Shown: piece after piece, positions 8,003-16,759 of the stretch
How the letters are laid out: every line of letters starts with the position of its first letter
Position numbering within the stretch: position 1 is the stretch's first letter
NCBI GenBank assembly: GCA_964570665.1
Contig: CAZMZH010000001.1
Span: 186,001 to 250,000, forward strand
DNA: 64,000 nucleotides
DNA from: JAJDAT01 sp964570665
GTDB lineage: Bacteria; Nitrospinota; Nitrospinia; Nitrospinales; JAJDAT01
Direction: 5' to 3'
Notes under the pieces: model-generated
The model's input: the letters and a program-made list of their open reading frames with translations, nothing else
Told to the model about the DNA's origin: nothing
Databases searched by the model: none
Made by a program: the position numbers and the translations under genes

Positions 8003-9712
8003 ATGCGTGTTTCCCAATCATTTATTCCCACTCATAAAGAATCTCCGACCGACGCGGAGGTTATCAGCCATCAACTAATGATCCGTGCGGGGATGATCAG
8101 AAAATTAGCAGCCGGTATTTATTCTACTTTACCTTTAGGGCTCAAAGTCCTTCGAAAAGTAGAAAATATTATTCGAGAAGAAATGAATCGAATCGGCGGC
8201 CTGGAAACGTTTTTACCAAGCATTCAACCTGCGGAATTATGGCAAGAAAGTGGGCGTTGGGATTTTTATGGTAAAGAGTTACTTCGAATCAAAGACAGAC
8301 ATGACCGAGAGTTTTGCTATGGACCAACTCATGAGGAAGTAATTACCGATCTCGTCCGCAAAGAAGTCAAATCTTACAGGCAACTGCCATTATTGTTTTA
8401 TCAAATCCAAACTAAATTTAGAGACGAAGTGCGACCACGTTTTGGAATTATGCGCGGTCGAGAATTTATGATGAAAGACGCTTATAGCTTTCATGCCGAT
8501 GAAAATTGCGCTAAAGAAACTTACGAAAAAATGAAAGTCGCCTATTCCAACGTTTTTAAACGTTGCGGCTTAGATTTTCGAATGGTTGAAGCCGACTCTG
8601 GAACCATAGGCGGAAGCTTTTCTCATGAATTTTCAGTTTTAGCCGAATCCGGAGAAGACGCAATTGGCTATTGCGAAAACTGTGGCTATGCGTCCAATCT
8701 AGAAAAAACCGAATCTCAACCTATCCAAGACATCGAAGGAAATGGGACCGCGCTTGAATTAGAAAAAGTAGAAACTCCCAATAAAAAGACCATAGAAGAT
8801 GTTACGCAATTTTTAGGAGTTTCACCAAAAAATCTGGTTAAAACCATAATTTTTCAAACCGAGAAAGAAATGGTTGCGGCTTTGGTTCGGGGAGACCATG
8901 AAGTAAACCCAGTGAAATTGAAAAATCTAATAGATTGTTCAGTTCTGGAATCGGTTAGCCCAGAAGCCATCGAAAAAAAGACCAACATTCCCTGCGGTTT
9001 TATTGGTCCAGTCAATTTAGACCTAAAAATATATGCAGACGCCTCAATTCCGCTTATGAAAAACTTAATTGCAGGTGGCAACGAAAAGGACATCCATGTA
9101 AAAGGAGTTCAACCAGACCGAGATATTAAAGTCGAAAAATCTGGGGATATTCGTTTGGCAAAAGAAAACGACTCCTGCCCTAAATGTTCCGATGGTAAAA
9201 TTCAAATAAAGAGAGGTATTGAGGTTGGCCACATATTTATATTAGGCCAAAAATACAGCTCTGCATTAAAAGCCCATTATTTAGACCCTAACGGAAAAAG
9301 CTTGCCAATGGAAATGGGGTGTTATGGAATTGGCGTAGGAAGAACAGCGGCGGCGGCAATTGAACAAAACCATGACGAAAAAGGAATTATTTGGCCCGTT
9401 CCTCTAGCTCCATTCCAAGTAGCTTTACTCCCAGTGAACTATAAGGACGATCAAACGCGAGAAGCTTGCGACTTGGCCTACCAAAAACTTTGGGATAAAG
9501 GAATTGAGACTCTATTAGACGACCGAAAGGATCGAATCGGGGTTAAATTTAAAGATGCCGACCTGATCGGGTTCCCAATTCAATTAATTTTTGGCCCCAA
9601 AAACCTAAAAGAGAACCAAGTTGAATTAAAAATCAGGAAAACTGGCGAATCGCAATTAATTCCAGTTCCTGAAATTTTAGTCCGCGTAGAAGAAATTTTA
9701 AGCTCTCTTTAA
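8003..9712 (+). CDS. proS: Prolyl-tRNA synthetase (bacterial type with editing insertion)
   Basis: This 569-residue class II synthetase charges tRNA-Pro. Motif 2 is clear (FRDEVRPRFGIMRGREF, then MKDAYSFH, about residues 140-165). Motif 3 is G-I-G-V-G-R-T near 446. The approximately 150-residue INS/YbaK-like editing domain, which clears mischarged Ala-tRNA-Pro, sits between motifs 2 and 3 (about 230-380). The C-terminal anticodon-binding domain ends the protein. Length and architecture match bacterial ProS. It stands 144 bases after the PEP mutase fusion, so co-transcription is uncertain. Confidence 0.96.
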   Translation: MRVSQSFIPTHKESPTDAEVISHQLMIRAGMIRKLAAGIYSTLPLGLKVLRKVENIIREEMNRIGGLETFLPSIQPAELWQESGRWDFYGKELLRIKDRHDREFCYGPTHEEVITDLVRKEVKSYRQLPLLFYQIQTKFRDEVRPRFGIMRGREFMMKDAYSFHADENCAKETYEKMKVAYSNVFKRCGLDFRMVEADSGTIGGSFSHEFSVLAESGEDAIGYCENCGYASNLEKTESQPIQDIEGNGTALELEKVETPNKKTIEDVTQFLGVSPKNLVKTIIFQTEKEMVAALVRGDHEVNPVKLKNLIDCSVLESVSPEAIEKKTNIPCGFIGPVNLDLKIYADASIPLMKNLIAGGNEKDIHVKGVQPDRDIKVEKSGDIRLAKENDSCPKCSDGKIQIKRGIEVGHIFILGQKYSSALKAHYLDPNGKSLPMEMGCYGIGVGRTAAAAIEQNHDEKGIIWPVPLAPFQVALLPVNYKDDQTREACDLAYQKLWDKGIETLLDDRKDRIGVKFKDADLIGFPIQLIFGPKNLKENQVELKIRKTGESQLIPVPEILVRVEEILSSL

Positions 9713-9848
9713 TTAAATTTTGAGGGCTATTTATAATTTCAAAGATTTATTTCTTCCTAATTTCAATTATTGGGTATATTTCTATTTTTTTAAACCTTTC
9801 AACTTGAATTAACTCCCTTTATATAACGAATTAATCAATGTAATTTAG

Positions 9849-9877
9849 TTGATATTGAGGGAAAATTTATGTAATAT
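9849..9877 (+). promoter_or_regulatory. Promoter of the rimP-pnp operon
   Basis: TTGATA (9849-9854) is followed by a 17-base spacer and TAATAT (9872-9877), which overlaps a perfect TATAAT (9875-9880). It lies about 30 bases upstream of the hairpin-T tract at 9907-9937. Transcripts starting here would therefore meet that terminator-like structure before reaching rimP. Confidence 0.55.
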
Positions 9878-9906
9878 AATTCCACTTAAATGTTGAGTCT
9901 GCGTTG

Positions 9907-9937
9907 AAAAGCGGGTTAACAACCCGCTTTTTTTTTT
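9907..9937 (+). terminator. Terminator-like hairpin in the rimP leader (candidate attenuator)
   Basis: The arms GCGGGTT (9911-9917) and AACCCGC (9921-9927) close a three-base loop. Flanking AAAA/TTTT extends the stem, and ten T residues follow (9928-9937). It has the form of an intrinsic terminator. It lies 195 bases after proS but only about 30 bases after a strong promoter and 77 bases before rimP. It may simply end proS transcription. Its position also fits the known rimP-leader attenuators of proteobacteria. Confidence 0.75.
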
Positions 9938-10013
9938 AGGTAACTGTATTCCGCTTGACCCTGAAGTCATTAAGAAGTTACCAGTCGGTAAACGGGTGGT
10001 TTTATAATAAGAA

Positions 10014-10475
10014 ATGGGGAAAAAATCTGTTGACAATGCCGTGTTTGAATTGGTTGAACCGGTTTTGGCTGAAGACGATTTCGAACTAGTTGACATTGAA
10101 TATAAAAAAGAAGGAAATCGTTGTTTTTTAAGGGTTTTTATCCATAAATCAGGCGGAATAACTTTAAAAGATTGCCAAAAGATAAGCCGTAAAATTGAAG
10201 ATATTATTGAGATTGAGAATATAATTACCGGCAACTATATCCTTGAAGTTTCTTCGCCCGGTTTGGATCGTCCTCTTAAATCGGAAAAAGACCTCCTTAG
10301 AAATTTAAACAATCGGATTTGCGTTTCCACTCGTTCTCCCATAAATAAAAAGAGCACACTTGTTGGAACCATTGAAAACGCCGAAAATGGACTTCTTTAC
10401 TTGAAGTTAGACGAAGGCGTTTTGTCAATTCCAATTGACGAAATAAAAAAAGCTGTATTAGAAATTAAATTTTAA
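10014..10475 (+). CDS. rimP: Ribosome maturation factor RimP
   Basis: This 153-residue protein is needed for 30S subunit maturation. The family segments are present: D-F-E-L-V-D-I-E-Y-K-K-E-G (about 23-35), L-R-V-F-I-H-K-S-G-G-I-T-L-K-D-C (about 41-56) and Y-I-L-E-V-S-S-P-G-L-D-R-P-L (about 76-89). Length is typical. The ribosome-binding site is weak. It opens the translation operon, and nusA follows after 12 bases, the standard rimP-nusA order. Confidence 0.93.
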   Translation: MGKKSVDNAVFELVEPVLAEDDFELVDIEYKKEGNRCFLRVFIHKSGGITLKDCQKISRKIEDIIEIENIITGNYILEVSSPGLDRPLKSEKDLLRNLNNRICVSTRSPINKKSTLVGTIENAENGLLYLKLDEGVLSIPIDEIKKAVLEIKF

Positions 10476-10487
10476 ATTCAGGCATTT

Positions 10488-12134
10488 ATGAATCCAGAAG
10501 TACTTGCAATAATCGAACAACTTAGCCGCGAAAAAGGAATTGATCGTGGATTCCTAATAGAAGCGTTAAAAACGGCAATATTAACAGCCGCTCAAAAACG
10601 CTTTCCTGGAGAAACCAATATTCAAGCTGAGTTTGACGAAGAAACTGGCGAAATTTCGATTTTAATTGAAAAAACTGTCGCCAATCAAGTCATTGAACCC
10701 GATAGCGAAATTTCTCTTAAAGACGCTTCTAAATTAACTCCAGAAGCCAGATTAGGCGAAACCGTTTGGGTTCCTCAGACCATAGAAAATTATGGCCGGA
10801 TTGCCGCTCAACTTGCAAAACAAGTGATAATGCAAAAAGTAAGAGAAGCGGAAATAGAAACTGTTTTCACTGAGTTTCAAGATAAACGAGGCGATTTGGT
10901 TAATGGCATTGTCCAACGTTTTGAAAGAGGCGATATTTTCGTCGACTTGGGAAAAGTGGAAGGTCTTTTACCAAGAAGAGAACAAGTATTTCGCGAAACT
11001 TTTAATCGAGGCGAAAGAATTCGAGCGTATGTTTTAGAGATTCGAAAATCTACAAAAAATGCTTATGTCATCCTTTCCAGAACTCATGTTGGTTTGATTC
11101 GAAGGTTATTTGAACTTGAAGTTCCCGAAATTGGCGAAGGTATGGTCGAAATTATGGGCATCGTCCGCGAACCTAACGGCAGAACAAAAATTGCCGTAAA
11201 AACCAATGATCGAGATATTGACGCGGTCGGGGCTTGCGTTGGAATGCGAGGAATGCGGGTTCAATCCATTGTTCAAGAGCTTCGAGGCGAAAAAATTGAC
11301 ATCGTCGAATACTCTGAAGACTCCGAAACTTTTGTACGAAACGCTCTCAGTCCTGCAAAGATATCGCGAATTTTGATCGACCACAAAGAACAAAGCATGT
11401 CAATCATCGTTCCAGACGATCAAATGTCTTTAGCGATTGGGAAAAAAGGACAAAATGTCAAATTGGCTGCAAAGCTGGTGAAATGGAAACTCGACATACA
11501 AGGCGAATCGGAAGCGAGAGCCTTTCTTGAGAAAGAAACTCCCCTGTTGCAATTGAAATCTCCAGAAGAAAAAATGACTGGCGCCATTGCAAAAGACGAA
11601 AACCTGGATGACTCAGTTATTCAAGTATTGTTAGATAATGAGATAAAAAACTTCGACAACATTATTGAGCAAGGCGAAGAAAACCTCGCCCAAATTGAGG
11701 GCGTTGACGAAGAACAAGCGGCACAATTGTTTCAATTGGCCCAATCCTATTTAAGCGGAAACTTTGATCAACTAGATCCAAGCAATGAACAAGAATTAGA
11801 GGACTCCAAAGAAAACGAAGATGACAACTCCAAAGTGGAAGCGACGGATGACGAAACTCAAGATACTGATGAGCAAAACGACAAGGAAGAAAAAACAGAT
11901 TCCGACCAAGAGGAGAAATCAGCCGACGACTTAGAATACTCTGTCGACGAATTAGAATTCGTTGATCCGGACATCGTTCAAAAATTGAAAGATAATGGAT
12001 TTCAAACGTTAGCCGAACTTTCAATTACGCCTGAAGTAGAACTATTAGAAATAGACGGGATTGACGAGGCTACTGCAAAATCTATTATAGGCCAAGCAAG
12101 GCAACAAACGGACAGTTTAGAAAACGCTTCATAA
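10488..12134 (+). CDS. nusA: Transcription termination/antitermination factor NusA
   Basis: This is a 548-residue RNA polymerase-binding protein. In order it has the N-terminal polymerase-binding domain (1-about 125), an S1 domain (about 135-200, G-D-I-F-V-D-L-G-K-V-E-G-L-L-P), and KH1 and KH2 domains. KH1 carries GACVGMRGMRVQ and KH2 carries A-I-G-K-K-G-Q-N-V-K-L-A-A-K-L. Two helix-hairpin-helix-like acidic repeats follow. A very acidic linker (about 427-490, rich in D, E, N and S) separates the repeats and is unusual in length. The second repeat carries L-L-E-I-D-G-I-D-E-A-T-A. infB follows after 140 bases, without the ylxR and L7Ae genes some bacteria keep here. Confidence 0.95.
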   Translation: MNPEVLAIIEQLSREKGIDRGFLIEALKTAILTAAQKRFPGETNIQAEFDEETGEISILIEKTVANQVIEPDSEISLKDASKLTPEARLGETVWVPQTIENYGRIAAQLAKQVIMQKVREAEIETVFTEFQDKRGDLVNGIVQRFERGDIFVDLGKVEGLLPRREQVFRETFNRGERIRAYVLEIRKSTKNAYVILSRTHVGLIRRLFELEVPEIGEGMVEIMGIVREPNGRTKIAVKTNDRDIDAVGACVGMRGMRVQSIVQELRGEKIDIVEYSEDSETFVRNALSPAKISRILIDHKEQSMSIIVPDDQMSLAIGKKGQNVKLAAKLVKWKLDIQGESEARAFLEKETPLLQLKSPEEKMTGAIAKDENLDDSVIQVLLDNEIKNFDNIIEQGEENLAQIEGVDEEQAAQLFQLAQSYLSGNFDQLDPSNEQELEDSKENEDDNSKVEATDDETQDTDEQNDKEEKTDSDQEEKSADDLEYSVDELEFVDPDIVQKLKDNGFQTLAELSITPEVELLEIDGIDEATAKSIIGQARQQTDSLENAS

Positions 12135-12274
12135 AAGCGCCGTCGAACTGATTGATGAAAGCGACACAAGTTTTATAGTGTTTTAAATAAAACGATTTAA
12201 AAAAAAATTAAACTAAATTATATAAACGCTTAATGTCTTAGCGACACGTTGATTAAAAATTTTGGAGAAAATTC

Positions 12275-14800
12275 TTGGGTAATATTCGTATTAATAAGTT
12301 AGCTTTGGAACTCAATGTCCAAAACGACCAAATAATTGAGGAGCTTCAAAAACACGATATTCATGTCAAAAATTACATGAGCGCTATTGACGAAGATATC
12401 GCCAGTAAAATTCGAGAACATTTTCAGGGCGGGAAAAAAACAACAGCTTCTAGTAAAGTGGCTACGAAAACAAAAAAATCAAGCAAAGCCTCAACAAAAT
12501 CCCCTACACGAAAAAAGACAACCACAGCCAAAGCAAAAACAAAAGAATCTGAAACCTCCGATAAAAAAGAGCCTGCCAAAACAAAAGTAAAAGCTAAAAC
12601 TACCGAAACAAAAACAAAAACCAAATCAAAAGCTAAATCGTCCAAGGCTTCCGAAACAAAATCAAAAGATCAAAAAAAAGAAGAATCTAAACCTGCAGAA
12701 ACAAAAGAAACGCCCGTAGAAACAAAAACTGTCGTTGTCGAAAAACCAAAGCAGGAAAAGATTGCAGTCGAGCCAAGTCCTTCTGAAAAGCCAGCGCAAA
12801 AAACAACAAAACCCGCTAATAAACAAAAACCAACGAAAGTTGATCCCGCTAAATCTGGAAAAAAATTAGGTTTAAAAATAACTAAACCTGAAGAAAAAGA
12901 TAAACTTAAAGAAACTGAAGAAAAAGCTAAAACCGCCGCTTCTAAACCACAAGAAACACCCAAACCTTTTCCTAAAAAACAAGACACTCCTGCGCCAAAA
13001 GCTTCCCCAGTACCTTCTGTAGAAGAACAGGAGCCTAGCAAAGAAGATGAAGAATTTGAAAAAGTTCAAGTGCGGGATGGAATGTCCATTCGCGACTTTG
13101 CCGAAGCGGTAAATAAATCGGTTAATGAAATAATCCGAGAATTGATGGGATTTGGTATTATGGCGACCATCAATCAGTCTATGGATATTAGTCTGGCCTC
13201 CAAGGTTGCCGATAAATTAGGCTTTGAAGTTGAGGAAATTTCAATTGAACCCGACCTAGGTTTAGAAGAAGAAGAACAAGACCTTGAAAAAGATCGCATC
13301 CCACGTTCGCCCATCGTTACTATTATGGGGCATGTAGATCATGGGAAAACTTCACTTTTAGACGCTATTCGAGAAACAAACATCACTCAATCCGAACACG
13401 GTGGCATCACTCAACATATTGGAGCTTATCAAGCCAGAGTTGGAAATAACACTATTACATTTCTAGACACACCGGGTCATGAAGCGTTTACCGCTATGAG
13501 AGCTCGCGGCGCTCAAGTAACCGACATTGTTATTTTGGTGGTCGCCGCCGACGATGGCATTAAACCTCAAACCAAAGAAGCTATCGACCATGCGCAAGCC
13601 GCGAATGTCCCTATAGTCGTCGCGATCAACAAAATAGATAAACCAGACGCAAAACCAGAAGAAGTAAAAAAACAATTGGCAGACGAAGGATTACTTCCAG
13701 AAGATTGGGGTGGACAAACAATTTTTACCGAAGTTTCCGCCCTTCAGAAAATCGGCGTCAAAGAATTACTCGAGCTTTTACTTCTACAATCCGAAGTTTT
13801 GGAACTTAAAGCAAATCCAAAGTTAATGGCAAAAGGAGTTGTCATTGAATCCAAGCTTGATAAAGGACGAGGTCCAATAGCCACTGTATTGATTCAACAA
13901 GGAACTTTGAAAGTAGGACAACCATTTATAGTCGGTTGTTTTTTTGGAAGAGTCAGAGCGCTAATAAACCACCATGGAAAAAAAATAACTTCCGCGGGTC
14001 CATCGGTTCCAGTTGAAATACTTGGAATGCCAGATGTTCCTCAGCCTGGCGACAAGTTTATGGCGGTAATGGACGAAAAGAAAGCTCGCAGTATAAGCGC
14101 TTTCAGATTGCAACAGCAACGCGAAACAACCTTATCGCAGAATAAACGAGTTACCTTAGAAGATTTGCATCAACAAATCCTTGAAGGTGAAATCAAAGAA
14201 CTCAATTTAATTATTAAAGCGGACGTTCAAGGCTCAATTCAAGCGGTGAAAGAAGCGTTTGGCAAACTAGATTCCAACGAAGTTCGTATTAAAGTCATCC
14301 ATGATGGGGTTGGCGGAATTACTGAAGGCGACGTGTTATTAGCCGCAGCGTCGAACGCTCTAATCATTGGTTTCAACGTGCGCCCTACGGAAAAAGCCGC
14401 TCCGCTAGCGTCCAGGGAAAGTGTAGAAATTGATTTATATAGCGTCATCTACGATGCAATCAACGATATGAAAAAAGCCATGGACGGCTTACTTGCTCCA
14501 AAATTCAAAGAAAAAGTTATTGGACGCGCCGAAGTTCGCGAGGTTTTTACAATTCCCAAGGTTGGCTCTATCGCAGGATGTTTTGTTCTTACGGGAAATA
14601 TGGAAAGAAATCTTACGGCAAGATTAATTCGAGACAACGTAGTGGTTTACGAAGGTAAAATTGGATCCTTAAGACGCTTTAAAGACGATGTCAAATCTGT
14701 TCAATCGGGTTATGAATGTGGGTTGTCATTCGAGAAGTACCAAGATGTTAAACAAGGGGATGTTGTCGAACCTTTTATTATGGAAGAAATAAGCAACTGA
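12275..14800 (+). CDS. infB: Translation initiation factor IF-2 (TTG start)
   Basis: This 841-residue GTPase places initiator tRNA on the ribosome. The TTG start at 12275 is supported by GGAG at 12264-12267 and by the classic IF-2 N-terminus (G-N-I-R-I-N-K-L-A-L-E-L). A long low-complexity K/T/S/E/P region covers about residues 55-265, then a second IF2-N domain. The G domain has GHVDHGKT (352-359), D-T-P-G-H-E (about 398) and N-K-I-D (about 452). Domains II, III and the tRNA-binding C-terminal domain follow. The linker is longer than in many homologues. It lies between nusA and DUF503 in the standard operon. Confidence 0.96.
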   Translation: MGNIRINKLALELNVQNDQIIEELQKHDIHVKNYMSAIDEDIASKIREHFQGGKKTTASSKVATKTKKSSKASTKSPTRKKTTTAKAKTKESETSDKKEPAKTKVKAKTTETKTKTKSKAKSSKASETKSKDQKKEESKPAETKETPVETKTVVVEKPKQEKIAVEPSPSEKPAQKTTKPANKQKPTKVDPAKSGKKLGLKITKPEEKDKLKETEEKAKTAASKPQETPKPFPKKQDTPAPKASPVPSVEEQEPSKEDEEFEKVQVRDGMSIRDFAEAVNKSVNEIIRELMGFGIMATINQSMDISLASKVADKLGFEVEEISIEPDLGLEEEEQDLEKDRIPRSPIVTIMGHVDHGKTSLLDAIRETNITQSEHGGITQHIGAYQARVGNNTITFLDTPGHEAFTAMRARGAQVTDIVILVVAADDGIKPQTKEAIDHAQAANVPIVVAINKIDKPDAKPEEVKKQLADEGLLPEDWGGQTIFTEVSALQKIGVKELLELLLLQSEVLELKANPKLMAKGVVIESKLDKGRGPIATVLIQQGTLKVGQPFIVGCFFGRVRALINHHGKKITSAGPSVPVEILGMPDVPQPGDKFMAVMDEKKARSISAFRLQQQRETTLSQNKRVTLEDLHQQILEGEIKELNLIIKADVQGSIQAVKEAFGKLDSNEVRIKVIHDGVGGITEGDVLLAAASNALIIGFNVRPTEKAAPLASRESVEIDLYSVIYDAINDMKKAMDGLLAPKFKEKVIGRAEVREVFTIPKVGSIAGCFVLTGNMERNLTARLIRDNVVVYEGKIGSLRRFKDDVKSVQSGYECGLSFEKYQDVKQGDVVEPFIMEEISN

Positions 14801-14819
14801 CTAACAGTTATTCGTAACC

Positions 14820-15137
14820 ATGACACTCGGATATTGCGTCATTAAATTTGCTTTATTTGGGAACAATTCCTTAAAAGGGAAAAGAAAAGTTTTAAGGTCC
14901 ATTAAGGACCGCGTTAAAGGAAAATTTAATATTTCGATATCAGAAGTAGGAAACCAAGATATTTGGCAAACTATGCTAATTGGCATAGCGACAATTGGAC
15001 CGGATGCCGCCTATATTGATTCCCTACTGAATCAGATAGTCAATTTTATCGACCGAATGGGAGTGGCTCATTTGTCCTCCTATAAAATTAAATTAATTCC
15101 AGTCGGCGATCCAGAAGAAGATTGGGAGTTTCTATAA
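14820..15137 (+). CDS. DUF503 family protein (YlxP-like)
   Basis: This is a 105-residue protein of the DUF503/YlxP family, usually found between infB and rbfA. The hallmark N-terminal segment is present: F-G-N-N-S-L-K-G-K-R-K-V-L-R-S-I-K-D-R. N-I-S-I-S-E-V and a region around Y-K-I-K-L-I-P-V follow. The molecular role is not established; synteny suggests ribosome assembly or RNA metabolism. It starts 19 bases after infB and stops 3 bases before rbfA, so it is part of the same transcript. Confidence 0.85.
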   Translation: MTLGYCVIKFALFGNNSLKGKRKVLRSIKDRVKGKFNISISEVGNQDIWQTMLIGIATIGPDAAYIDSLLNQIVNFIDRMGVAHLSSYKIKLIPVGDPEEDWEFL

Positions 15138-15140
15138 AAA

Positions 15141-15494
15141 ATGCGGTTCAAACGATCGCAAAGATTACAGGAATTGCTTGTAAAAGAAATTTCTCTGTTA
15201 ATTCAAAAAGGGTTAAAAGACCCAAGAATAGGTTTTGCAACGGTAACAAACATTGACCTAACAGATAACCTGAGACATGCAAAAGTTTACGTTAGCGTAA
15301 TTGGAAGCTCTACAGAAGCGGATGAAACCATTAAAGGGCTAAACAACGCTAAAGGTTATATTCGAGGGCTTTTGGGAAAAAATCTTTATTTGAGATATAT
15401 CCCTAATTTGGATTTTCAAAAAGATGAGAGTTCAGAAAAACTTGATAAAATTTCCAGACTCCTCGGAGAAATTAACAAAGGAGGGGATTCTTAA
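15141..15494 (+). CDS. rbfA: 30S ribosome-binding factor RbfA
   Basis: This is a 117-residue cold-shock ribosome assembly factor with a KH-like fold that matures the 16S rRNA 5' end. Recognised segments are R-S-Q-R-L-Q-E-L-L-V-K-E-I, K-D-P-R-I-G-F-A-T-V-T, H-A-K-V-Y-V-S-V-I-G and R-Y-I-P-N-L-D-F. Length is typical. It lies 3 bases after the DUF503 gene. Its last 71 bases overlap the 5' part of the truB frame, which suggests translational coupling. Confidence 0.92.
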   Translation: MRFKRSQRLQELLVKEISLLIQKGLKDPRIGFATVTNIDLTDNLRHAKVYVSVIGSSTEADETIKGLNNAKGYIRGLLGKNLYLRYIPNLDFQKDESSEKLDKISRLLGEINKGGDS

Positions 15495-16413
15495 CCTTTA
15501 TAAACCGCTTGGCATTACTTCGTTCAAAACGGTACAAAGGGCAAGACATCTATTAAAAGCTAAAAAAGCGGGACATTTGGGCACCTTAGACCCCATGGCA
15601 GAAGGGGTTTTACCAATTGCCCTAAACGGCTCGACTCGGATCATTCAATTTTTATCCGGGTTGACCAAAGAATATTTAGTTGAGTTGCGATTGGGTATTG
15701 AAACCGACACTCAAGACGCAACTGGAACGGTGATATCTCAAAAATCTATTGATCATATTACCGATAAAGATATTGAAGATGCTGCTAATGATTATATTGG
15801 AGAAATTGAACAAATTCCTCCAATGTATTCGGCTAAAAAACAAAATGGAGTTCCTTTATACAAGTTAGCTAGGAAAGGAATCGAAGTTGCGAGAAAACCG
15901 AATAAGATAATTATTTACTCGCTTGAAATTCACGAAAGAATAAACGATCGAATAAAATTCCGAGTACGTTGTTCAAGTGGCGCCTATATGAGAACGCTAT
16001 GCTACGATATAGGGAATAAACTAGATTGTGGCGGTCATATGACGCAACTTATTAGACAAGAAGTTGGCATCTTTAAGTCTAAAAATACAATTACCTTGGA
16101 AAAACTTGAGTGTCTTGAGGATATGGAGAAAGTTTCTAATTACATCATATCTAATGATCAAATACTAAGTTTCTTACCTGAACTTAGGGTAAAAACAGAG
16201 TATTTAGATCAAGTATTAAACGGTAGCCCTTTAACAAAAAGCGTTATCGAAACGGTTCCCGAAAAATTAACCAGCGGAACTAATTTCAGAATTTTGGATA
16301 GCGCTGGGTTTCCAGCTGCAATTGTAGAATCATTGTTTGACAAAGAGCGGTACGAATTAACGGACCGCCAAGAAAAAGTTTTTAAGTTTAAACGGGTATT
16401 AACCACAAATTAA
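15424..16413 (+). CDS. truB: tRNA pseudouridine(55) synthase TruB
   Basis: This enzyme makes pseudouridine 55 in tRNA. The family's typical N-terminus aligns with G-I-L-N-L-Y-K-P-L-G-I-T-S-F at about residue 22. The catalytic motif G-H-L-G-T-L-D-P-M-A-E-G carries the active Asp. Further motifs are Q-I-P-P-M-Y-S-A-K-K and C-S-S-G-A-Y-M-R-T-L. The only ATG before the conserved region is at 15424, inside rbfA. A TTG at 15442 is the alternative, and no canonical start exists nearer the homologous N-terminus. The ATG gives 329 residues and a 71-base overlap with rbfA. Function is secure, the start is not. Confidence 0.92.
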   Translation: MRVQKNLIKFPDSSEKLTKEGILNLYKPLGITSFKTVQRARHLLKAKKAGHLGTLDPMAEGVLPIALNGSTRIIQFLSGLTKEYLVELRLGIETDTQDATGTVISQKSIDHITDKDIEDAANDYIGEIEQIPPMYSAKKQNGVPLYKLARKGIEVARKPNKIIIYSLEIHERINDRIKFRVRCSSGAYMRTLCYDIGNKLDCGGHMTQLIRQEVGIFKSKNTITLEKLECLEDMEKVSNYIISNDQILSFLPELRVKTEYLDQVLNGSPLTKSVIETVPEKLTSGTNFRILDSAGFPAAIVESLFDKERYELTDRQEKVFKFKRVLTTN

Positions 16414-16430
16414 TTTAACGTATTTTTACG

Positions 16431-16449
16431 CGGGAATATTTCATTTCCG
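16431..16449 (+). promoter_or_regulatory. Hairpin in the rpsO leader (candidate S15 autoregulation site)
   Basis: CGGGAAT (16431-16437) pairs with ATTTCCG (16443-16449), seven pairs with one G-U, around a five-base loop. It ends about eight bases before the GGAGG of rpsO. S15 represses its own translation through leader RNA structures in several bacteria, though those structures differ between lineages. The functional assignment is inference from position. Confidence 0.35.
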
Positions 16450-16470
16450 TAATGTTTGGAGGAAAAAACA

Positions 16471-16740
16471 ATGGCCTTAGCTAAAGAACAAAAATCAGCC
16501 ATTATAGGAGAAAACAGGGCTCACGAAACCGATACCGGTTCCGCAGAAGTCCAAATCGCGCTACTAACCCAAAGATTGACCGATTTAAATGTCCATTTTA
16601 AGGAACACAATAAAGATCACCATTCCCGTCGCGGACTACTAAAGATTGTTAGTCAAAGACGCAAATTGCTCGACCACCTTAAGGCGGAAGATCTAACCCG
16701 ATATAAAAATATCATCTCGCGGTTGGGAATTAGGCGATAA
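16471..16740 (+). CDS. rpsO: 30S ribosomal protein S15
   Basis: This 89-residue protein binds the central domain of 16S rRNA. The ATG at 16471 follows TGGAGG (16457-16462) and gives exactly the usual S15 length. An upstream in-frame TTG at 16456 would add five unsupported residues. Family segments are E-T-D-T-G-S-A-E-V-Q-I-A-L-L-T-Q-R, H-N-K-D-H-H-S-R-R-G-L-L and V-S-Q-R-R-K-L-L-D-H-L. It precedes pnp by 19 bases, the common rpsO-pnp arrangement. Confidence 0.97.
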   Translation: MALAKEQKSAIIGENRAHETDTGSAEVQIALLTQRLTDLNVHFKEHNKDHHSRRGLLKIVSQRRKLLDHLKAEDLTRYKNIISRLGIRR

Positions 16741-16759
16741 ATTAAATTTGGAGAAAATA

